Source: Vibrio brasiliensis LMG 20546 (lineage in GTDB: Bacteria; Pseudomonadota; Gammaproteobacteria; Enterobacterales; Vibrionaceae). From it: 64,000 nt of DNA. Where the stretch lies: assembly GCF_000189255.1 (NCBI RefSeq), contig NZ_AEVS01000071.1:62001-126000 (forward strand), written 5' to 3'. A model generated the notes under the pieces. The model did no database searches. It saw only the letters and a program-made list of their open reading frames with translations, and was not told the DNA's origin. A program made the position numbers and the translations under genes. Below, piece by piece: positions 42,929 to 51,929 of this stretch (the first letter of the stretch is position 1; each line of letters starts with the position of its first letter).

Positions 42929-42946
42929 ACGGGCGCTTGAGCCCGT
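42929..42946 (+). terminator. Terminator after the yfcZ-like gene
   Basis: ACGGGC and GCCCGT arms with a six-base loop, followed by a seven-T run on the plus strand. Confidence 0.9.
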
Positions 42947-43028
42947 TTTTTTGTCTCTGAACACTATTGTCATTGACCTGCCCTAACCTAGAATTCATAG
43001 TGAACGAAACGTTATTAAGCTATCCACT

Positions 43029-43634
43029 ATGCTACGCAACTCATTTTACTTGCTTACATTGCTGTCTGCCCTGAGCATCAACGCTGTTGCACAGCCGCTA
43101 GACCAATACCGTATCCTCAATCACCTTGATAACTACGGTAACCTCGACTTACGCAATAAGCCTTACACAGCGCTACCTGCTGGTCTTGTTATTGAAGGCA
43201 ACCTAAATATTGGCAAAACCAGTATCAAGAAGCTTCCAGAGGGCATTGATATTCAAGGCAGCCTGGATGCTTCGAATAGTGAGCTTTCAAAGCTAGGCAA
43301 GGGAGTGAATATTCGTGGATACGCTAACTTAATTGGTTCTAAAATCACCCGCTGGCCGCGAGGCGTCAAAGTAGGCGGATACATAAACCTAACAGATACA
43401 CCGCTTAACTCTCTTCCACCACGATTTAAGGTCAAAGGTGACCTCAGCGTGATACGCACGCCGTTAGAATCGCTTCCTGAAGGTTTAGTGGTTGAAGGTA
43501 ACTTATATATCGGTGGTTCGAAAATCACCCAGTTCCCAGACACGATGACAGTCAATGGCCATATCTTCCTTGGCGGTAACCGTATATCTAAGTGGCCGAC
43601 TAACTTAACGCTCGGAGGCGCAGTCGCGCCATAA
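43029..43634 (+). CDS. Exported protein with about 20-residue strand repeats
   Basis: A 201-residue protein with a signal peptide ending at VAQ (about 21). From residue 35 to the end it consists of seven to eight imperfect repeats of about 20-21 residues of the form LPxGLxVxGNLxIGxTxIxx. This repeat spacing suits a solenoid of beta-strands (leucine-rich-repeat or bactofilin-like). No enzyme motif is seen. It probably works as a binding or scaffold protein in the periplasm or at the surface. Confidence 0.72.
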   Translation: MLRNSFYLLTLLSALSINAVAQPLDQYRILNHLDNYGNLDLRNKPYTALPAGLVIEGNLNIGKTSIKKLPEGIDIQGSLDASNSELSKLGKGVNIRGYANLIGSKITRWPRGVKVGGYINLTDTPLNSLPPRFKVKGDLSVIRTPLESLPEGLVVEGNLYIGGSKITQFPDTMTVNGHIFLGGNRISKWPTNLTLGGAVAP

Positions 43635-43656
43635 ACTTCACCGTTCGACAGCAACA

Positions 43657-43687
43657 AAAAAGCCTCACGCGACGCATGAGGCTTTTT
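43657..43687. terminator. Bidirectional terminator
   Basis: AAAAAGCCTCA and TGAGGCTTTTT arms with a nine-base loop lie between convergent genes. Confidence 0.88.
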
Positions 43688-43705
43688 AATACCAGTCTTA
43701 CCTAA

Positions 43706-44806
43706 CTATGGTCGGTTCTTAACCGGGTTTGCATAGCTGGCAACCAGATATGGCTGCGCATCTTTTGGCAATAGATTGAGCTTTTCAGCCAAGGTTGCTT
43801 TAACCTGATCGTCAACCTGCTCATTACCCGCCGCAAGTTCATTAATCGGAAACAACTTGTAATTAGCATGAACCTGACGGTCAATCTCCTGCGCTAACTC
43901 TTCTGGCGTCTCAAAATCTTGCTCAATAACGTCACCAAACGCGACATGAACACGACCTTTATCACCCACAATACCTTGAATGATACTTTCGATATCTTCG
44001 AATTCACCCTTCTCATAGCTACCAGCAGACTCTTTAGCGTGCAGCTCAATCGCCTTAGCAATGTCACACGGGTCGTTTTCGTAAGAAATTGAAACCGGAA
44101 CAATCTTAAGCGACTTAATGTACTCAGCGAACGATAGCTTCTGCTTTCTACCTTCAACATGGAACATTTTCAGAATCGCAGGATCGGTAAAATCGTTGCC
44201 ATCTTTAGCACGACCTTCTTTTTGTGCGATCCAGATAGAGTGTCCAGTCTCAAGAGAGTGCTTGATGTAGCCGGATAAGGTTCCGAGAGCTTTCATCATT
44301 TCACGAGGGCCTTTAGCCGAGCGCTTAACAATAAAACTCTTGTTAAGCTTCATTAGCTCTGTCGCACAAGGTTTCTTTAACAGGTTGTCGCCAATGGCAA
44401 TACGTACCGTTTTATGGCCATTTTTAAACAGGCCGTAGTTAACCAACGCTGGATCCATTGCGATATCACGATGGTTAGATACGAATAGGTAAGCTTGCTG
44501 TGTATCAAGCTTGTCTAATCCACTGTAGCTGACACCTTGAGTGGTCGACTTGAGAGTCTGGTCAAGATACTTCTTAACCTCAAGCTGAATAGCTTCAACA
44601 GAATTAAGCTTGGACCATTTCATTTTCAGGTAAATCTTAACCACTGGAGACATCAGAGTCTTAAACCAGCCAGCATGATTAGAAAAACGGTGCTGCAAAA
44701 TAGCACTGATGAACTCTTCATCGTTCACTAAGCGGTCAATTGCCGCAGGAATCTCTTCGTCATTGTATGGACGAATTTCAATAAATGGGTCTGTGTTTGT
44801 CGTCAT
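43706..44806 (-). CDS. PlsC-like acyltransferase family protein
   Basis: A 366-residue protein with the glycerolipid acyltransferase motifs in divergent form: SNHRDIAMDP gives the His112 and Asp of motif I, and QKEGRAKDG gives motif III. The N-terminal 90 residues and a long C-terminal tail are outside the core. No clear membrane segment is present, so it is probably membrane-associated. It likely acylates lysophosphatidate or a related lipid, but the exact substrate is unclear. Confidence 0.8.
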   Translation of the reverse strand: MTTNTDPFIEIRPYNDEEIPAAIDRLVNDEEFISAILQHRFSNHAGWFKTLMSPVVKIYLKMKWSKLNSVEAIQLEVKKYLDQTLKSTTQGVSYSGLDKLDTQQAYLFVSNHRDIAMDPALVNYGLFKNGHKTVRIAIGDNLLKKPCATELMKLNKSFIVKRSAKGPREMMKALGTLSGYIKHSLETGHSIWIAQKEGRAKDGNDFTDPAILKMFHVEGRKQKLSFAEYIKSLKIVPVSISYENDPCDIAKAIELHAKESAGSYEKGEFEDIESIIQGIVGDKGRVHVAFGDVIEQDFETPEELAQEIDRQVHANYKLFPINELAAGNEQVDDQVKATLAEKLNLLPKDAQPYLVASYANPVKNRP

Positions 44807-44994
44807 TATTTTGTTCGTTAGGTAAAAAGCCGCACTATTCTACGCTGAGAAATGGTTCTTAGCAGCTACAGTTCTCTCAGAATCGTCAAGGTCAGACCAG
44901 ACTATTTATAGGAATTTGAGCCATACCTTCCACAAAGTTGGCTTTTTTAGTAATAAACGTTAATCTTAGCGCCCCATTACTGACGAGCGACACC

Positions 44995-45600
44995 ATGCAC
45001 TACGCTATTTCTTACCAAACTGATCTATACGACTTCCTTGTTTCTACCTCACGAAAAAAGTTGCTGAAACATCAACTTATTTGTGTGGAGCAAGGTTTAG
45101 TGTTGGTGAAGCTAGGAAAGCTAGAGTATACAGTCGAAGCTGGTGAGGCATTTTGGCTTCCTTTCGATGTTCTCACTTCAGTGACATTCACACCTGCTAC
45201 TTTGGTTCGAAGTGTACAAGTTTCATCACGCGTGACATTGTCACTCCCTAAGCAAGGCGGATATGTCGAACTCAATGAGTTGTCTTCTGCCATCCTAAAT
45301 AGACTTGCGACACTTGCCGATAATCGTGATGCACAAGTGGATCTGCTTGCCGTGTTACGTCACGAGCTAACATCACTTAAGCCTCTGTTGAAAGAGAACA
45401 AATTTACCAAAGCTGTGAACCAATGGCAGGCAAAGCAACCATCTCAGCTACCTAATGAGCTGCAATTGGTTCTGACAGTGAGAGAAGCCAGCAAGCAGAT
45501 GAAGTCAGGTAAAAAGCGCGAGGATGTCGTCGCGACGCTGTTTGATGGGAACGAATCGCTACTCTCAGGGTTAGAACAAGCGATTCTTGGCGCTAACTGA
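44995..45600 (+). CDS. AraC-type N-terminal cupin protein lacking the DNA-binding domain
   Basis: A 201-residue protein. I start at the ATG at 44995 (MHYAISYQTDLYDF), although its ribosome site is weak; a start 19 codons earlier is also open. Residues 1-90 have the cupin pattern of AraC effector domains (LICVEQGLVLVKLGKLEYTVEAGEAFWLPFD). The C-terminal helical part lacks the double helix-turn-helix expected for AraC. It could be a shortened regulator or a ligand-binding protein. Confidence 0.65.
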   Translation: MHYAISYQTDLYDFLVSTSRKKLLKHQLICVEQGLVLVKLGKLEYTVEAGEAFWLPFDVLTSVTFTPATLVRSVQVSSRVTLSLPKQGGYVELNELSSAILNRLATLADNRDAQVDLLAVLRHELTSLKPLLKENKFTKAVNQWQAKQPSQLPNELQLVLTVREASKQMKSGKKREDVVATLFDGNESLLSGLEQAILGAN

Positions 45601-45690
45601 TAGGAAAGTTTTACTTTTTTCTGGCTGAATAAACATTTCATAACTATAGATCTATAAGTAACTACTTTATCTGTAGATGAGGATCATGAA

Positions 45691-47559
45691 ATGAAATTTA
45701 GCCATAAGATTGTGGCCGCTTCGTCTGTCCTGCTTTTAGCGACGGTCACTCTCCTGACCCTTCAGCAATATTATATCGTACGAAGCGAAGTCAAATCTCA
45801 AGTCACCTCTAGCGTCGAAGAAATTGTTAACGGTGTACGAGACACCACGGCCTCCGAGATCAACTCTCGAAAGGCAATCGCCTCATACGCAACTAGCATG
45901 CTTGAGCTAGACCTTTCTCCTGACGCCATTTCAGATGTCATCACCAGACCAGTTATTAAAGAGACGTTCTTACTCGCTGGGTTGGGGTTTGAAAGCGATG
46001 GTTCTCATATAGGTAATGAAGTGAGTTGGGACCCCGGCTCTGGTTGGGACCCGCGTGTCAGACCCTGGTATATCGATGCTAAGAACTCTGGCAATCTGGT
46101 CATCACCGCACCCTATGCAGACTCCGGAACTGGTGAAATTCTGGTTTCTATCGCGACTCCTGTTCGGGATAACGGTCAGTTTATTGGTGCAATCTTTTAC
46201 GATGTGAGCCTGGCAGCTCTGGCGGAACTGGTTAACAAGGTCGACCTTTTTGATGCCGGTTATGTATTTATAGTTTCTGGAGATGGCACCACCATTGCTC
46301 ACCCGACGACCGAGTTCAATGGTAAATCGATGAAAGATTACCTCGGTGATGCGCCTATCAAAGACGAGCCGCAACAAGCCATGATTGATGGCAAACAGTA
46401 CACCCTCGACTTTGCAAAAGTGCCAGGGGAAGACTGGTACATAGGGGTGGTGCTAGATGAAGAGATCGCTTACCAATCTTTAGCCGATTTACGTAACAGT
46501 TCAATCGTGTACACCCTGATAGCTCTGGTGATCAGTATTGTCATTCTGCTAGTGTTAATCAAAGCTCTGATGCGTCCTCTCGATTCCCTAAGTGACGCCA
46601 TACAGGATGTAGCCTCGGGACAAGGTGATTTGACCCAGCGTCTCGACACCAATACAGATAAAGAGTTCTCGATCCTTGCCAGTGGTTTTAACGAGTTTAC
46701 CGGTCAGTTACAGCAGTTGATTACCCAATCGAAAGCGATCGGTTCGGAGATCCTACGCGGTTCAGAAATGACCTCAGCGGGCCTTCAAGAATCCGCCTCT
46801 GCGATGCAAGATCAGCTCCACGAGCTAGAGCAACTTGCCACAGCGATGCATGAAATGGCGACCACCTCTGGCGATGTTGCAAATAATGCCCAAGGTGCTG
46901 CAGCAGCTGCGAAAGAAGCTGATGACGCCACCAGTGTTGGTACCTCGGTAGTTAGTGAAACCACAAGCGCTATCGACAATCTGTCGCAAAAAATTGACGA
47001 GGCAGTGGAAGAGGTCAAAGTGCTGGAGTCTGCGACAGATAACATCGAAACCATCTTGAAAGTCATCAACGATATCGCCGACCAAACCAATTTGCTTGCG
47101 CTTAACGCCGCGATTGAGGCTGCGCGTGCTGGTGAATCCGGTCGAGGCTTTGCGGTAGTCGCTGACGAGGTACGTACGTTAGCGCAACGTACTCAAGAAT
47201 CCACCACTGAAATCCGCAACATGATCGAGCAACTTCAGGCGGGTGCAACTTCAGTGTCTAACGCAATGAATATGAGTAAGACAACGGCAAGTACTGCGGT
47301 CGAACGTGCTCAGGAGGCCAACATTGCCCTTGAAAGCATCCGTGATGCGATTCAACGTATCAGCGATATGAATATCCAGATTGCCTCTGCTGCTGAGGAG
47401 CAAAGTCTGGTCGCTGAAGAGATCAACAACAACACGGTTAAAATTAAAGACCTGTCTACTCAGGTTGCCGACGCAGCAAGCAATGCCAACATCGCTATGC
47501 AGGCACAAACAGAAAACATTCGTGAACAAGACGGTATACTTAATAAGTTTACTGTTTAA
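45691..47559 (+). CDS. Methyl-accepting chemotaxis protein with dCache domain
   Basis: A 622-residue receptor: membrane segment 1 at about 9-29, periplasmic double-Cache domain 33-270, membrane segment 2 at about 272-294, HAMP to about 350 and the signalling coiled coil with the conserved tip ([20 protein letters not shown]). The ligand pocket has WDPRVRPWY (119-127) and Asp171, close to the amino-acid-binding dCache motif, in which Trp119 is normally Tyr. Amino acids are the best guess for ligands. Confidence 0.93.
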   Translation: MKFSHKIVAASSVLLLATVTLLTLQQYYIVRSEVKSQVTSSVEEIVNGVRDTTASEINSRKAIASYATSMLELDLSPDAISDVITRPVIKETFLLAGLGFESDGSHIGNEVSWDPGSGWDPRVRPWYIDAKNSGNLVITAPYADSGTGEILVSIATPVRDNGQFIGAIFYDVSLAALAELVNKVDLFDAGYVFIVSGDGTTIAHPTTEFNGKSMKDYLGDAPIKDEPQQAMIDGKQYTLDFAKVPGEDWYIGVVLDEEIAYQSLADLRNSSIVYTLIALVISIVILLVLIKALMRPLDSLSDAIQDVASGQGDLTQRLDTNTDKEFSILASGFNEFTGQLQQLITQSKAIGSEILRGSEMTSAGLQESASAMQDQLHELEQLATAMHEMATTSGDVANNAQGAAAAAKEADDATSVGTSVVSETTSAIDNLSQKIDEAVEEVKVLESATDNIETILKVINDIADQTNLLALNAAIEAARAGESGRGFAVVADEVRTLAQRTQESTTEIRNMIEQLQAGATSVSNAMNMSKTTASTAVERAQEANIALESIRDAIQRISDMNIQIASAAEEQSLVAEEINNNTVKIKDLSTQVADAASNANIAMQAQTENIREQDGILNKFTV

Positions 47560-47574
47560 CACTCAGCAAAGTAA

Positions 47575-47604
47575 AAGGCGCTCCATTGGTGGAGCGCCTT
47601 TTAA
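47575..47604. terminator. Bidirectional terminator
   Basis: AAAAGGCGCTCC and GGAGCGCCTTTT are perfect 12-base arms with a six-base loop, shared by the convergent chemoreceptor and amylase genes. Confidence 0.92.
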
Positions 47605-47607
47605 CAT

Positions 47608-48960
47608 TTAACTGGCTACCAGCATCTGTGCACTTTGCGCAGCTACCTCGACGATGCAGCTACCCTTATCACTCTTATATTGCTGAGATGAAAGCCGATC
47701 TTTCCAAGTCAAATCGCTGTTCAGTTCAACCGTCTGCGCTCGCACCGACTTATTGATAACAACCATGCCATCCTCTCCACGAGCGAAAACCAACAGATCG
47801 TCAGACGCTTCGACAACTTTCATAGGCTTGCTATGCATACGATTATGGAAATCTATTGCCGCGATCATCTTGCTATCATTCCATGCATTGAGCCACCTGG
47901 GCTGCTTGGATTTATCCACTATTCCACTAGTATCGAGATCGGTATAAATTAAAGGCACGCCACCGTCTCGCCCTAGTAAATAACAGTAGGCTAACCACTC
48001 TTGTGCCTCGGTCATGACCAGATTCGCAAACACGTCATTGTTGGGAATATCATGCGTAATGGCAAAGGTGATAGCGCGGGTTTCAGACAATGCCTGACCA
48101 AAGCAATACGGATCAACCAGACTTTTCAGGCTACCTTTGGTTTGCAATGCATCATGTAAGGTTTGAAAAAGGGGGAAGTCGTAGGCTCCAAGCTTTGTCT
48201 GAGCCAAATACGGTTCCAAAAACAGTTCATACTCAGGCTTAGTTGCCCCACCACTTGTGATGATCTCGCCAAAAATATGGATGTCCTGACAGATTTCATC
48301 AGTCCAGACCTGCTTAAGGTGCTCTAGTGTCATATGCTTAGCCGCATCAATACGGAAGCCTTGGACTCCCAGGGTTTTAAGAGCTTTCAGGTAACACTGC
48401 TGCTGCTCTACAACATGAGAACAAACTCGCAGTGTTGGTAATCCCGGATCGCTCGGGCCACCTGTTATGCGACCATTTTGTACTTGCCATCGGTCTTCCC
48501 AGTCTTCAATACCAAACGCCTCGACAAAATCATCATGGTCAAACAGCGGTTTAGAGAGATCGCCAAACAAACACTGGTTCTGATAGTAATCATTCTCCGC
48601 TTGGTAGTCGGAGAGTTCCGTCTGGCTAGGATATTGAAGGTCACTACGAACAGCAGACTCGTTCGCCATATGGTTAAACACCACATCGGCATAGACGCCA
48701 ACACCACTCGACTTAAGGGTGTTTAGCATAGACTTGAACTGCTGTAGATTTCCTAACTGGTTATCGATAACACGGTAGTCTTGTGGCTGGTAGCGTTGCC
48801 ACCACTTCGTCCCCTGTTCACTTTTTAAAGATTTCATTGGTGGTGATACAAGGACATATTTATAGCCCGCCTGCTGAATCTGACGAGCTCGTTGTTCAAC
48901 CAGCGCATAGGGCCAGTCAAAAGCATGTAAAATGACATCTGTCGCGTGAGAGGTACACAT
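47608..48960 (-). CDS. GH13 alpha-amylase, cytoplasmic
   Basis: A 450-residue glycoside hydrolase of family 13. Region I is DVVFNH, region II GFRIDAAKH with the nucleophile Asp, region III FGEII with the acid/base Glu, and region IV THDIPNND. It starts at the ATG at 48960 (AAGG upstream) and has no signal peptide, so it would act on intracellular glucans such as maltodextrin or glycogen. It is monocistronic and not beside mal or glg genes. Confidence 0.9.
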   Translation of the reverse strand: MCTSHATDVILHAFDWPYALVEQRARQIQQAGYKYVLVSPPMKSLKSEQGTKWWQRYQPQDYRVIDNQLGNLQQFKSMLNTLKSSGVGVYADVVFNHMANESAVRSDLQYPSQTELSDYQAENDYYQNQCLFGDLSKPLFDHDDFVEAFGIEDWEDRWQVQNGRITGGPSDPGLPTLRVCSHVVEQQQCYLKALKTLGVQGFRIDAAKHMTLEHLKQVWTDEICQDIHIFGEIITSGGATKPEYELFLEPYLAQTKLGAYDFPLFQTLHDALQTKGSLKSLVDPYCFGQALSETRAITFAITHDIPNNDVFANLVMTEAQEWLAYCYLLGRDGGVPLIYTDLDTSGIVDKSKQPRWLNAWNDSKMIAAIDFHNRMHSKPMKVVEASDDLLVFARGEDGMVVINKSVRAQTVELNSDLTWKDRLSSQQYKSDKGSCIVEVAAQSAQMLVAS

Positions 48961-49165
48961 CACGATTTCCTTAACAAGATTCCTAACAAGGTTTAGGTTT
49001 CATCATTGATTTCGTCTATCCTAGCAAACCATGATGAGTGACGACTTCAGCCTCTGGCTATTTTTTTACGTAGTAGTATTCAGGCGTAGAGCTTCAAACG
49101 ACTAAGTATTACACGTCGCTTTTCAACACTATACTTATCATTAGAGGCGATAGAAGGACCGCAAT

Positions 49166-49828
49166 ATGAACAGGATTCGGATAGACATCGTTTCAGATGT
49201 TGTTTGCCCATGGTGCATTATTGGCTACAAACGCCTTGAGCACGCCCTTAATAACCTTAGTGATAGTATTGAGGCAGATATCTATTGGCACCCGTTTGAG
49301 CTTAACCCGGCAATGGGTGAAGAAGGTCAGAACCTGCGTGAGCACCTGCACGAAAAGTACGGTACCAGCGAAGAAGCCAGCATCTCGGCTCGCGAAACAC
49401 TGACTCAACTAGGCAAAGAGGTTGGCTTCAAGTTCAACTTCTATGACGGGATGAGAATCTACAATACGCGCAAAGCTCATCAGTTGCTGATGTGGGCACA
49501 AAGTGAGAATAAGCAGTTTGAGCTGGAACAGGCTCTGTTTAAGGCCTATTTCTCCGATGCTATGGATGTGAGTGATTCACAGGTATTGCTTGAGTGCGCG
49601 GCATCTGTCGGGCTTGATAGCGAAGTCGCCAGCAACATTATCAATGATGAAAGTTGGGCCGAGGCCGTAGCAACGACAGAACAGCAGTGGCTAGAAGCCG
49701 GAATTAATGCGGTTCCGGCAATTATCATCGATAGAAAACATCTAATCTCCGGAGCACAAACGACAGAATTGTTGATGTCAGCCCTACAACAAATCAGCGA
49801 AAGTGCAGAGCAAGCGAACGGCGAGTAA
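49166..49828 (+). CDS. DsbA-family oxidoreductase (FrnE-like)
   Basis: A 220-residue thioredoxin-fold oxidoreductase with an inserted helical domain. The active-site CPWC is at 14-17, and the cis-Pro loop is GINAVPAIII near 185. There is no signal peptide, so it is cytoplasmic, as for FrnE-type proteins linked to oxidative stress. The substrate is unknown. It is monocistronic. Confidence 0.9.
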   Translation: MNRIRIDIVSDVVCPWCIIGYKRLEHALNNLSDSIEADIYWHPFELNPAMGEEGQNLREHLHEKYGTSEEASISARETLTQLGKEVGFKFNFYDGMRIYNTRKAHQLLMWAQSENKQFELEQALFKAYFSDAMDVSDSQVLLECAASVGLDSEVASNIINDESWAEAVATTEQQWLEAGINAVPAIIIDRKHLISGAQTTELLMSALQQISESAEQANGE

Positions 49829-49853
49829 GAGCTCTGTTGATATCAGAGCTCTT
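49827..49853. terminator. Bidirectional terminator
   Basis: AAGAGCTCTG and CAGAGCTCTT arms with a seven-base loop lie between the convergent FrnE-like and DUF808 genes. Confidence 0.75.
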
Positions 49854-49865
49854 TAAAGCGGAGTG

Positions 49866-50762
49866 TTAGTTTTTCACTTTCGCAATCAGGTGCCAGACAG
49901 CCACCACAATCAAACCTGCTGCCACACCTATCAACCCGTTAAGTAATGACGGGAATAGTGCCTTAGCTAAGGAAAGGTTTGGGATATTCATGATGATAGG
50001 TTCGATCCAGTGGTGAATCGCAGGCACGTTGTGCACCACAATACCACCACCAACCAGAAACATCGCCGCAGTCCCTATCACAGCTAAGGCTTTCATTAAC
50101 TTGGGCGCAAAGCTAATCAGCCCTCGACCTAATGCTGCAGCGAAACCCTGACCTTGCGAACGTCGCTCCAGATAGAAGCCGAGATCATCGAGTTTTACAA
50201 TCCCAGCCACCAACCCGTAGACACCAATAGTCATCAGTACAGCAATCAGGCTGACAACAAGTATTTGCGCTAAGGTAGACTCCCCCTGAACAGTACCTAG
50301 CGCAATAACGATAATTTCCGCAGATAAGATAAAGTCGGTACGAATCGCTCCTGCAACTTTGTTTTTCTCATACTCTTCGATCGAGAGCGTCGTATCGATA
50401 GCCTCGCTGTGCTTTTCGTCGGACTTATGAGTCAGCTTCTCAATGATTTTCTCTGCGCCTTCATAACAAAGGAACAAGCCACCAATCAACAGCAAAGGCA
50501 TGATCAGCCACGGAATGAAGGTACTAATCAATAGCGCTGCTGGTACCAGAATCAGTTTATTGCGAAATGACCCCTTCGCCACGCTCCAAACTACAGGAAT
50601 TTCTCGCTCAGCTGAGACTCCGGAAACCTGCTGCGCGTTGAGCGCCAGATCATCCCCTAATACACCGGCTGTCTTTTTTGCTGCGACTTTGGACATCAAT
50701 GCAACATCATCAAGAACTGTCGCGATATCATCAAGTAAGGTTAATAAACTCGCACCTGCCAT
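49866..50762 (-). CDS. DUF808-family inner-membrane protein (YedI-like)
   Basis: A 298-residue protein with about seven to eight membrane segments. The conserved N-terminus ASLLTLLDDIATVLDDVALM and GVLGDDLALN define DUF808/YedI. Its role is unknown in all bacteria I know of; the soluble N-terminal part is followed by the membrane bundle. It is monocistronic. Confidence 0.88.
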   Translation of the reverse strand: MAGASLLTLLDDIATVLDDVALMSKVAAKKTAGVLGDDLALNAQQVSGVSAEREIPVVWSVAKGSFRNKLILVPAALLISTFIPWLIMPLLLIGGLFLCYEGAEKIIEKLTHKSDEKHSEAIDTTLSIEEYEKNKVAGAIRTDFILSAEIIVIALGTVQGESTLAQILVVSLIAVLMTIGVYGLVAGIVKLDDLGFYLERRSQGQGFAAALGRGLISFAPKLMKALAVIGTAAMFLVGGGIVVHNVPAIHHWIEPIIMNIPNLSLAKALFPSLLNGLIGVAAGLIVVAVWHLIAKVKN

Positions 50763-50944
50763 TATTCGGTCTCATATTAAATTCATTCATAATGTAACTA
50801 AATGTAACACTGCCAACCTAAAGCTCAAACTCAATTGAGGTCAGGGCCAGGTCAATCTTTTCAGTTACGTTAGAGAATATTTGCCTGTAACCTACCAGCA
50901 CTCTATTCTAACCGCTGTTTATTAATAATAATTAAGGCAAGGTA

Positions 50945-51868
50945 ATGCGCAGTACTTACACTTATCCAATCGGTACTCCTGGTCAAAAATGGGGTGATGC
51001 GGAAAAAATCGCATGGCGTGAACAAACTTCAATCAAACGAGAATATCAGCAGGAAGTGGTGCCAAAGATTAAAGCACTGGCCAGCCAGTTTGATGTCGAG
51101 CAGTACGGAGCTCTTTCCTACGACCCGGAACGTTACCCATTGTTCTGTATCAAAACCAAAAACTGGCATGCATCAAAACCAGTTGTGTTGATCACAGGTG
51201 GAGTTCATGGCTATGAGACAAGTGGTGTCCATGGCGCATTAAAGTTTGCGGCTAATGAGATGGCCAGATACAGCCAACACTTTAATATCGTCGTTGCGCC
51301 TTGCGTGAGCCCTTGGGGCTACGAAATCATCAACCGCTGGAACCCACTGGCGATTGATCCAAACCGCTCATTCTATCCAGATAGCCCGGCAGAAGAATCA
51401 GCCAATCTAATGGCACTTGTCGCTTCAATTGAAGGCGATTTCCTTGTCCATATCGATCTGCATGAAACCACCGACAGTGACGAAGAAGAGTTTCGCCCGG
51501 CGCTCGCCGCACGTGACGGCATTGAGTACATTGAAGGTATGATTCCAGATGGTTTCTACACCGTAGGTGACACCGAAAACCCTCAACCGGAATTCCAGGC
51601 AGCGGTGATTGAGTCGGTCGCAAAAGTGACTCATATTGCTCCTGCTGACGACAAAGGCGAAATCATTGGCTCAACGGTTGTCCAGCATGGCGTGATCAAC
51701 TATCCAATGGTTAAACTAGGCCTATGTGGCGGCGTCACTAACTGCACTTATGGCACAACCACTGAAGTGTATCCAGACAGCCCGAAAGTGACCGATGAAG
51801 AGTGTAATGACGCTCAGGTTGCAGCGATTGTCGGCGGACTAGATTACGTTATCGCACAAAGCGCGTAA
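50945..51868 (+). CDS. M14-family metallocarboxypeptidase
   Basis: A 307-residue zinc peptidase without a signal peptide. Zinc ligands are His88 and Glu91 (GGVHGYET) and His173 (HIDLHETTD), and the catalytic Glu is probably in TEVYPDSP near the C-terminus. Such cytoplasmic M14 enzymes may act on peptides, N-acyl amino acids or cell-wall fragments. It is monocistronic, with a strong convergent terminator downstream. Confidence 0.88.
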   Translation: MRSTYTYPIGTPGQKWGDAEKIAWREQTSIKREYQQEVVPKIKALASQFDVEQYGALSYDPERYPLFCIKTKNWHASKPVVLITGGVHGYETSGVHGALKFAANEMARYSQHFNIVVAPCVSPWGYEIINRWNPLAIDPNRSFYPDSPAEESANLMALVASIEGDFLVHIDLHETTDSDEEEFRPALAARDGIEYIEGMIPDGFYTVGDTENPQPEFQAAVIESVAKVTHIAPADDKGEIIGSTVVQHGVINYPMVKLGLCGGVTNCTYGTTTEVYPDSPKVTDEECNDAQVAAIVGGLDYVIAQSA

Positions 51869-51896
51869 CCTCGTCGGATAGGACGGTTAGAAATGA

Positions 51897-51923
51897 AAAG
51901 AGCAATGACTGGCATTGCTCTTT
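51897..51923. terminator. Bidirectional terminator
   Basis: AAAGAGCAATG and CATTGCTCTTT are 11-base arms with a five-base loop, flanked by T-runs. It ends both the M14 gene and the dsbD-side operon. Confidence 0.9.
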
Positions 51924-51929
51924 TTTTGT

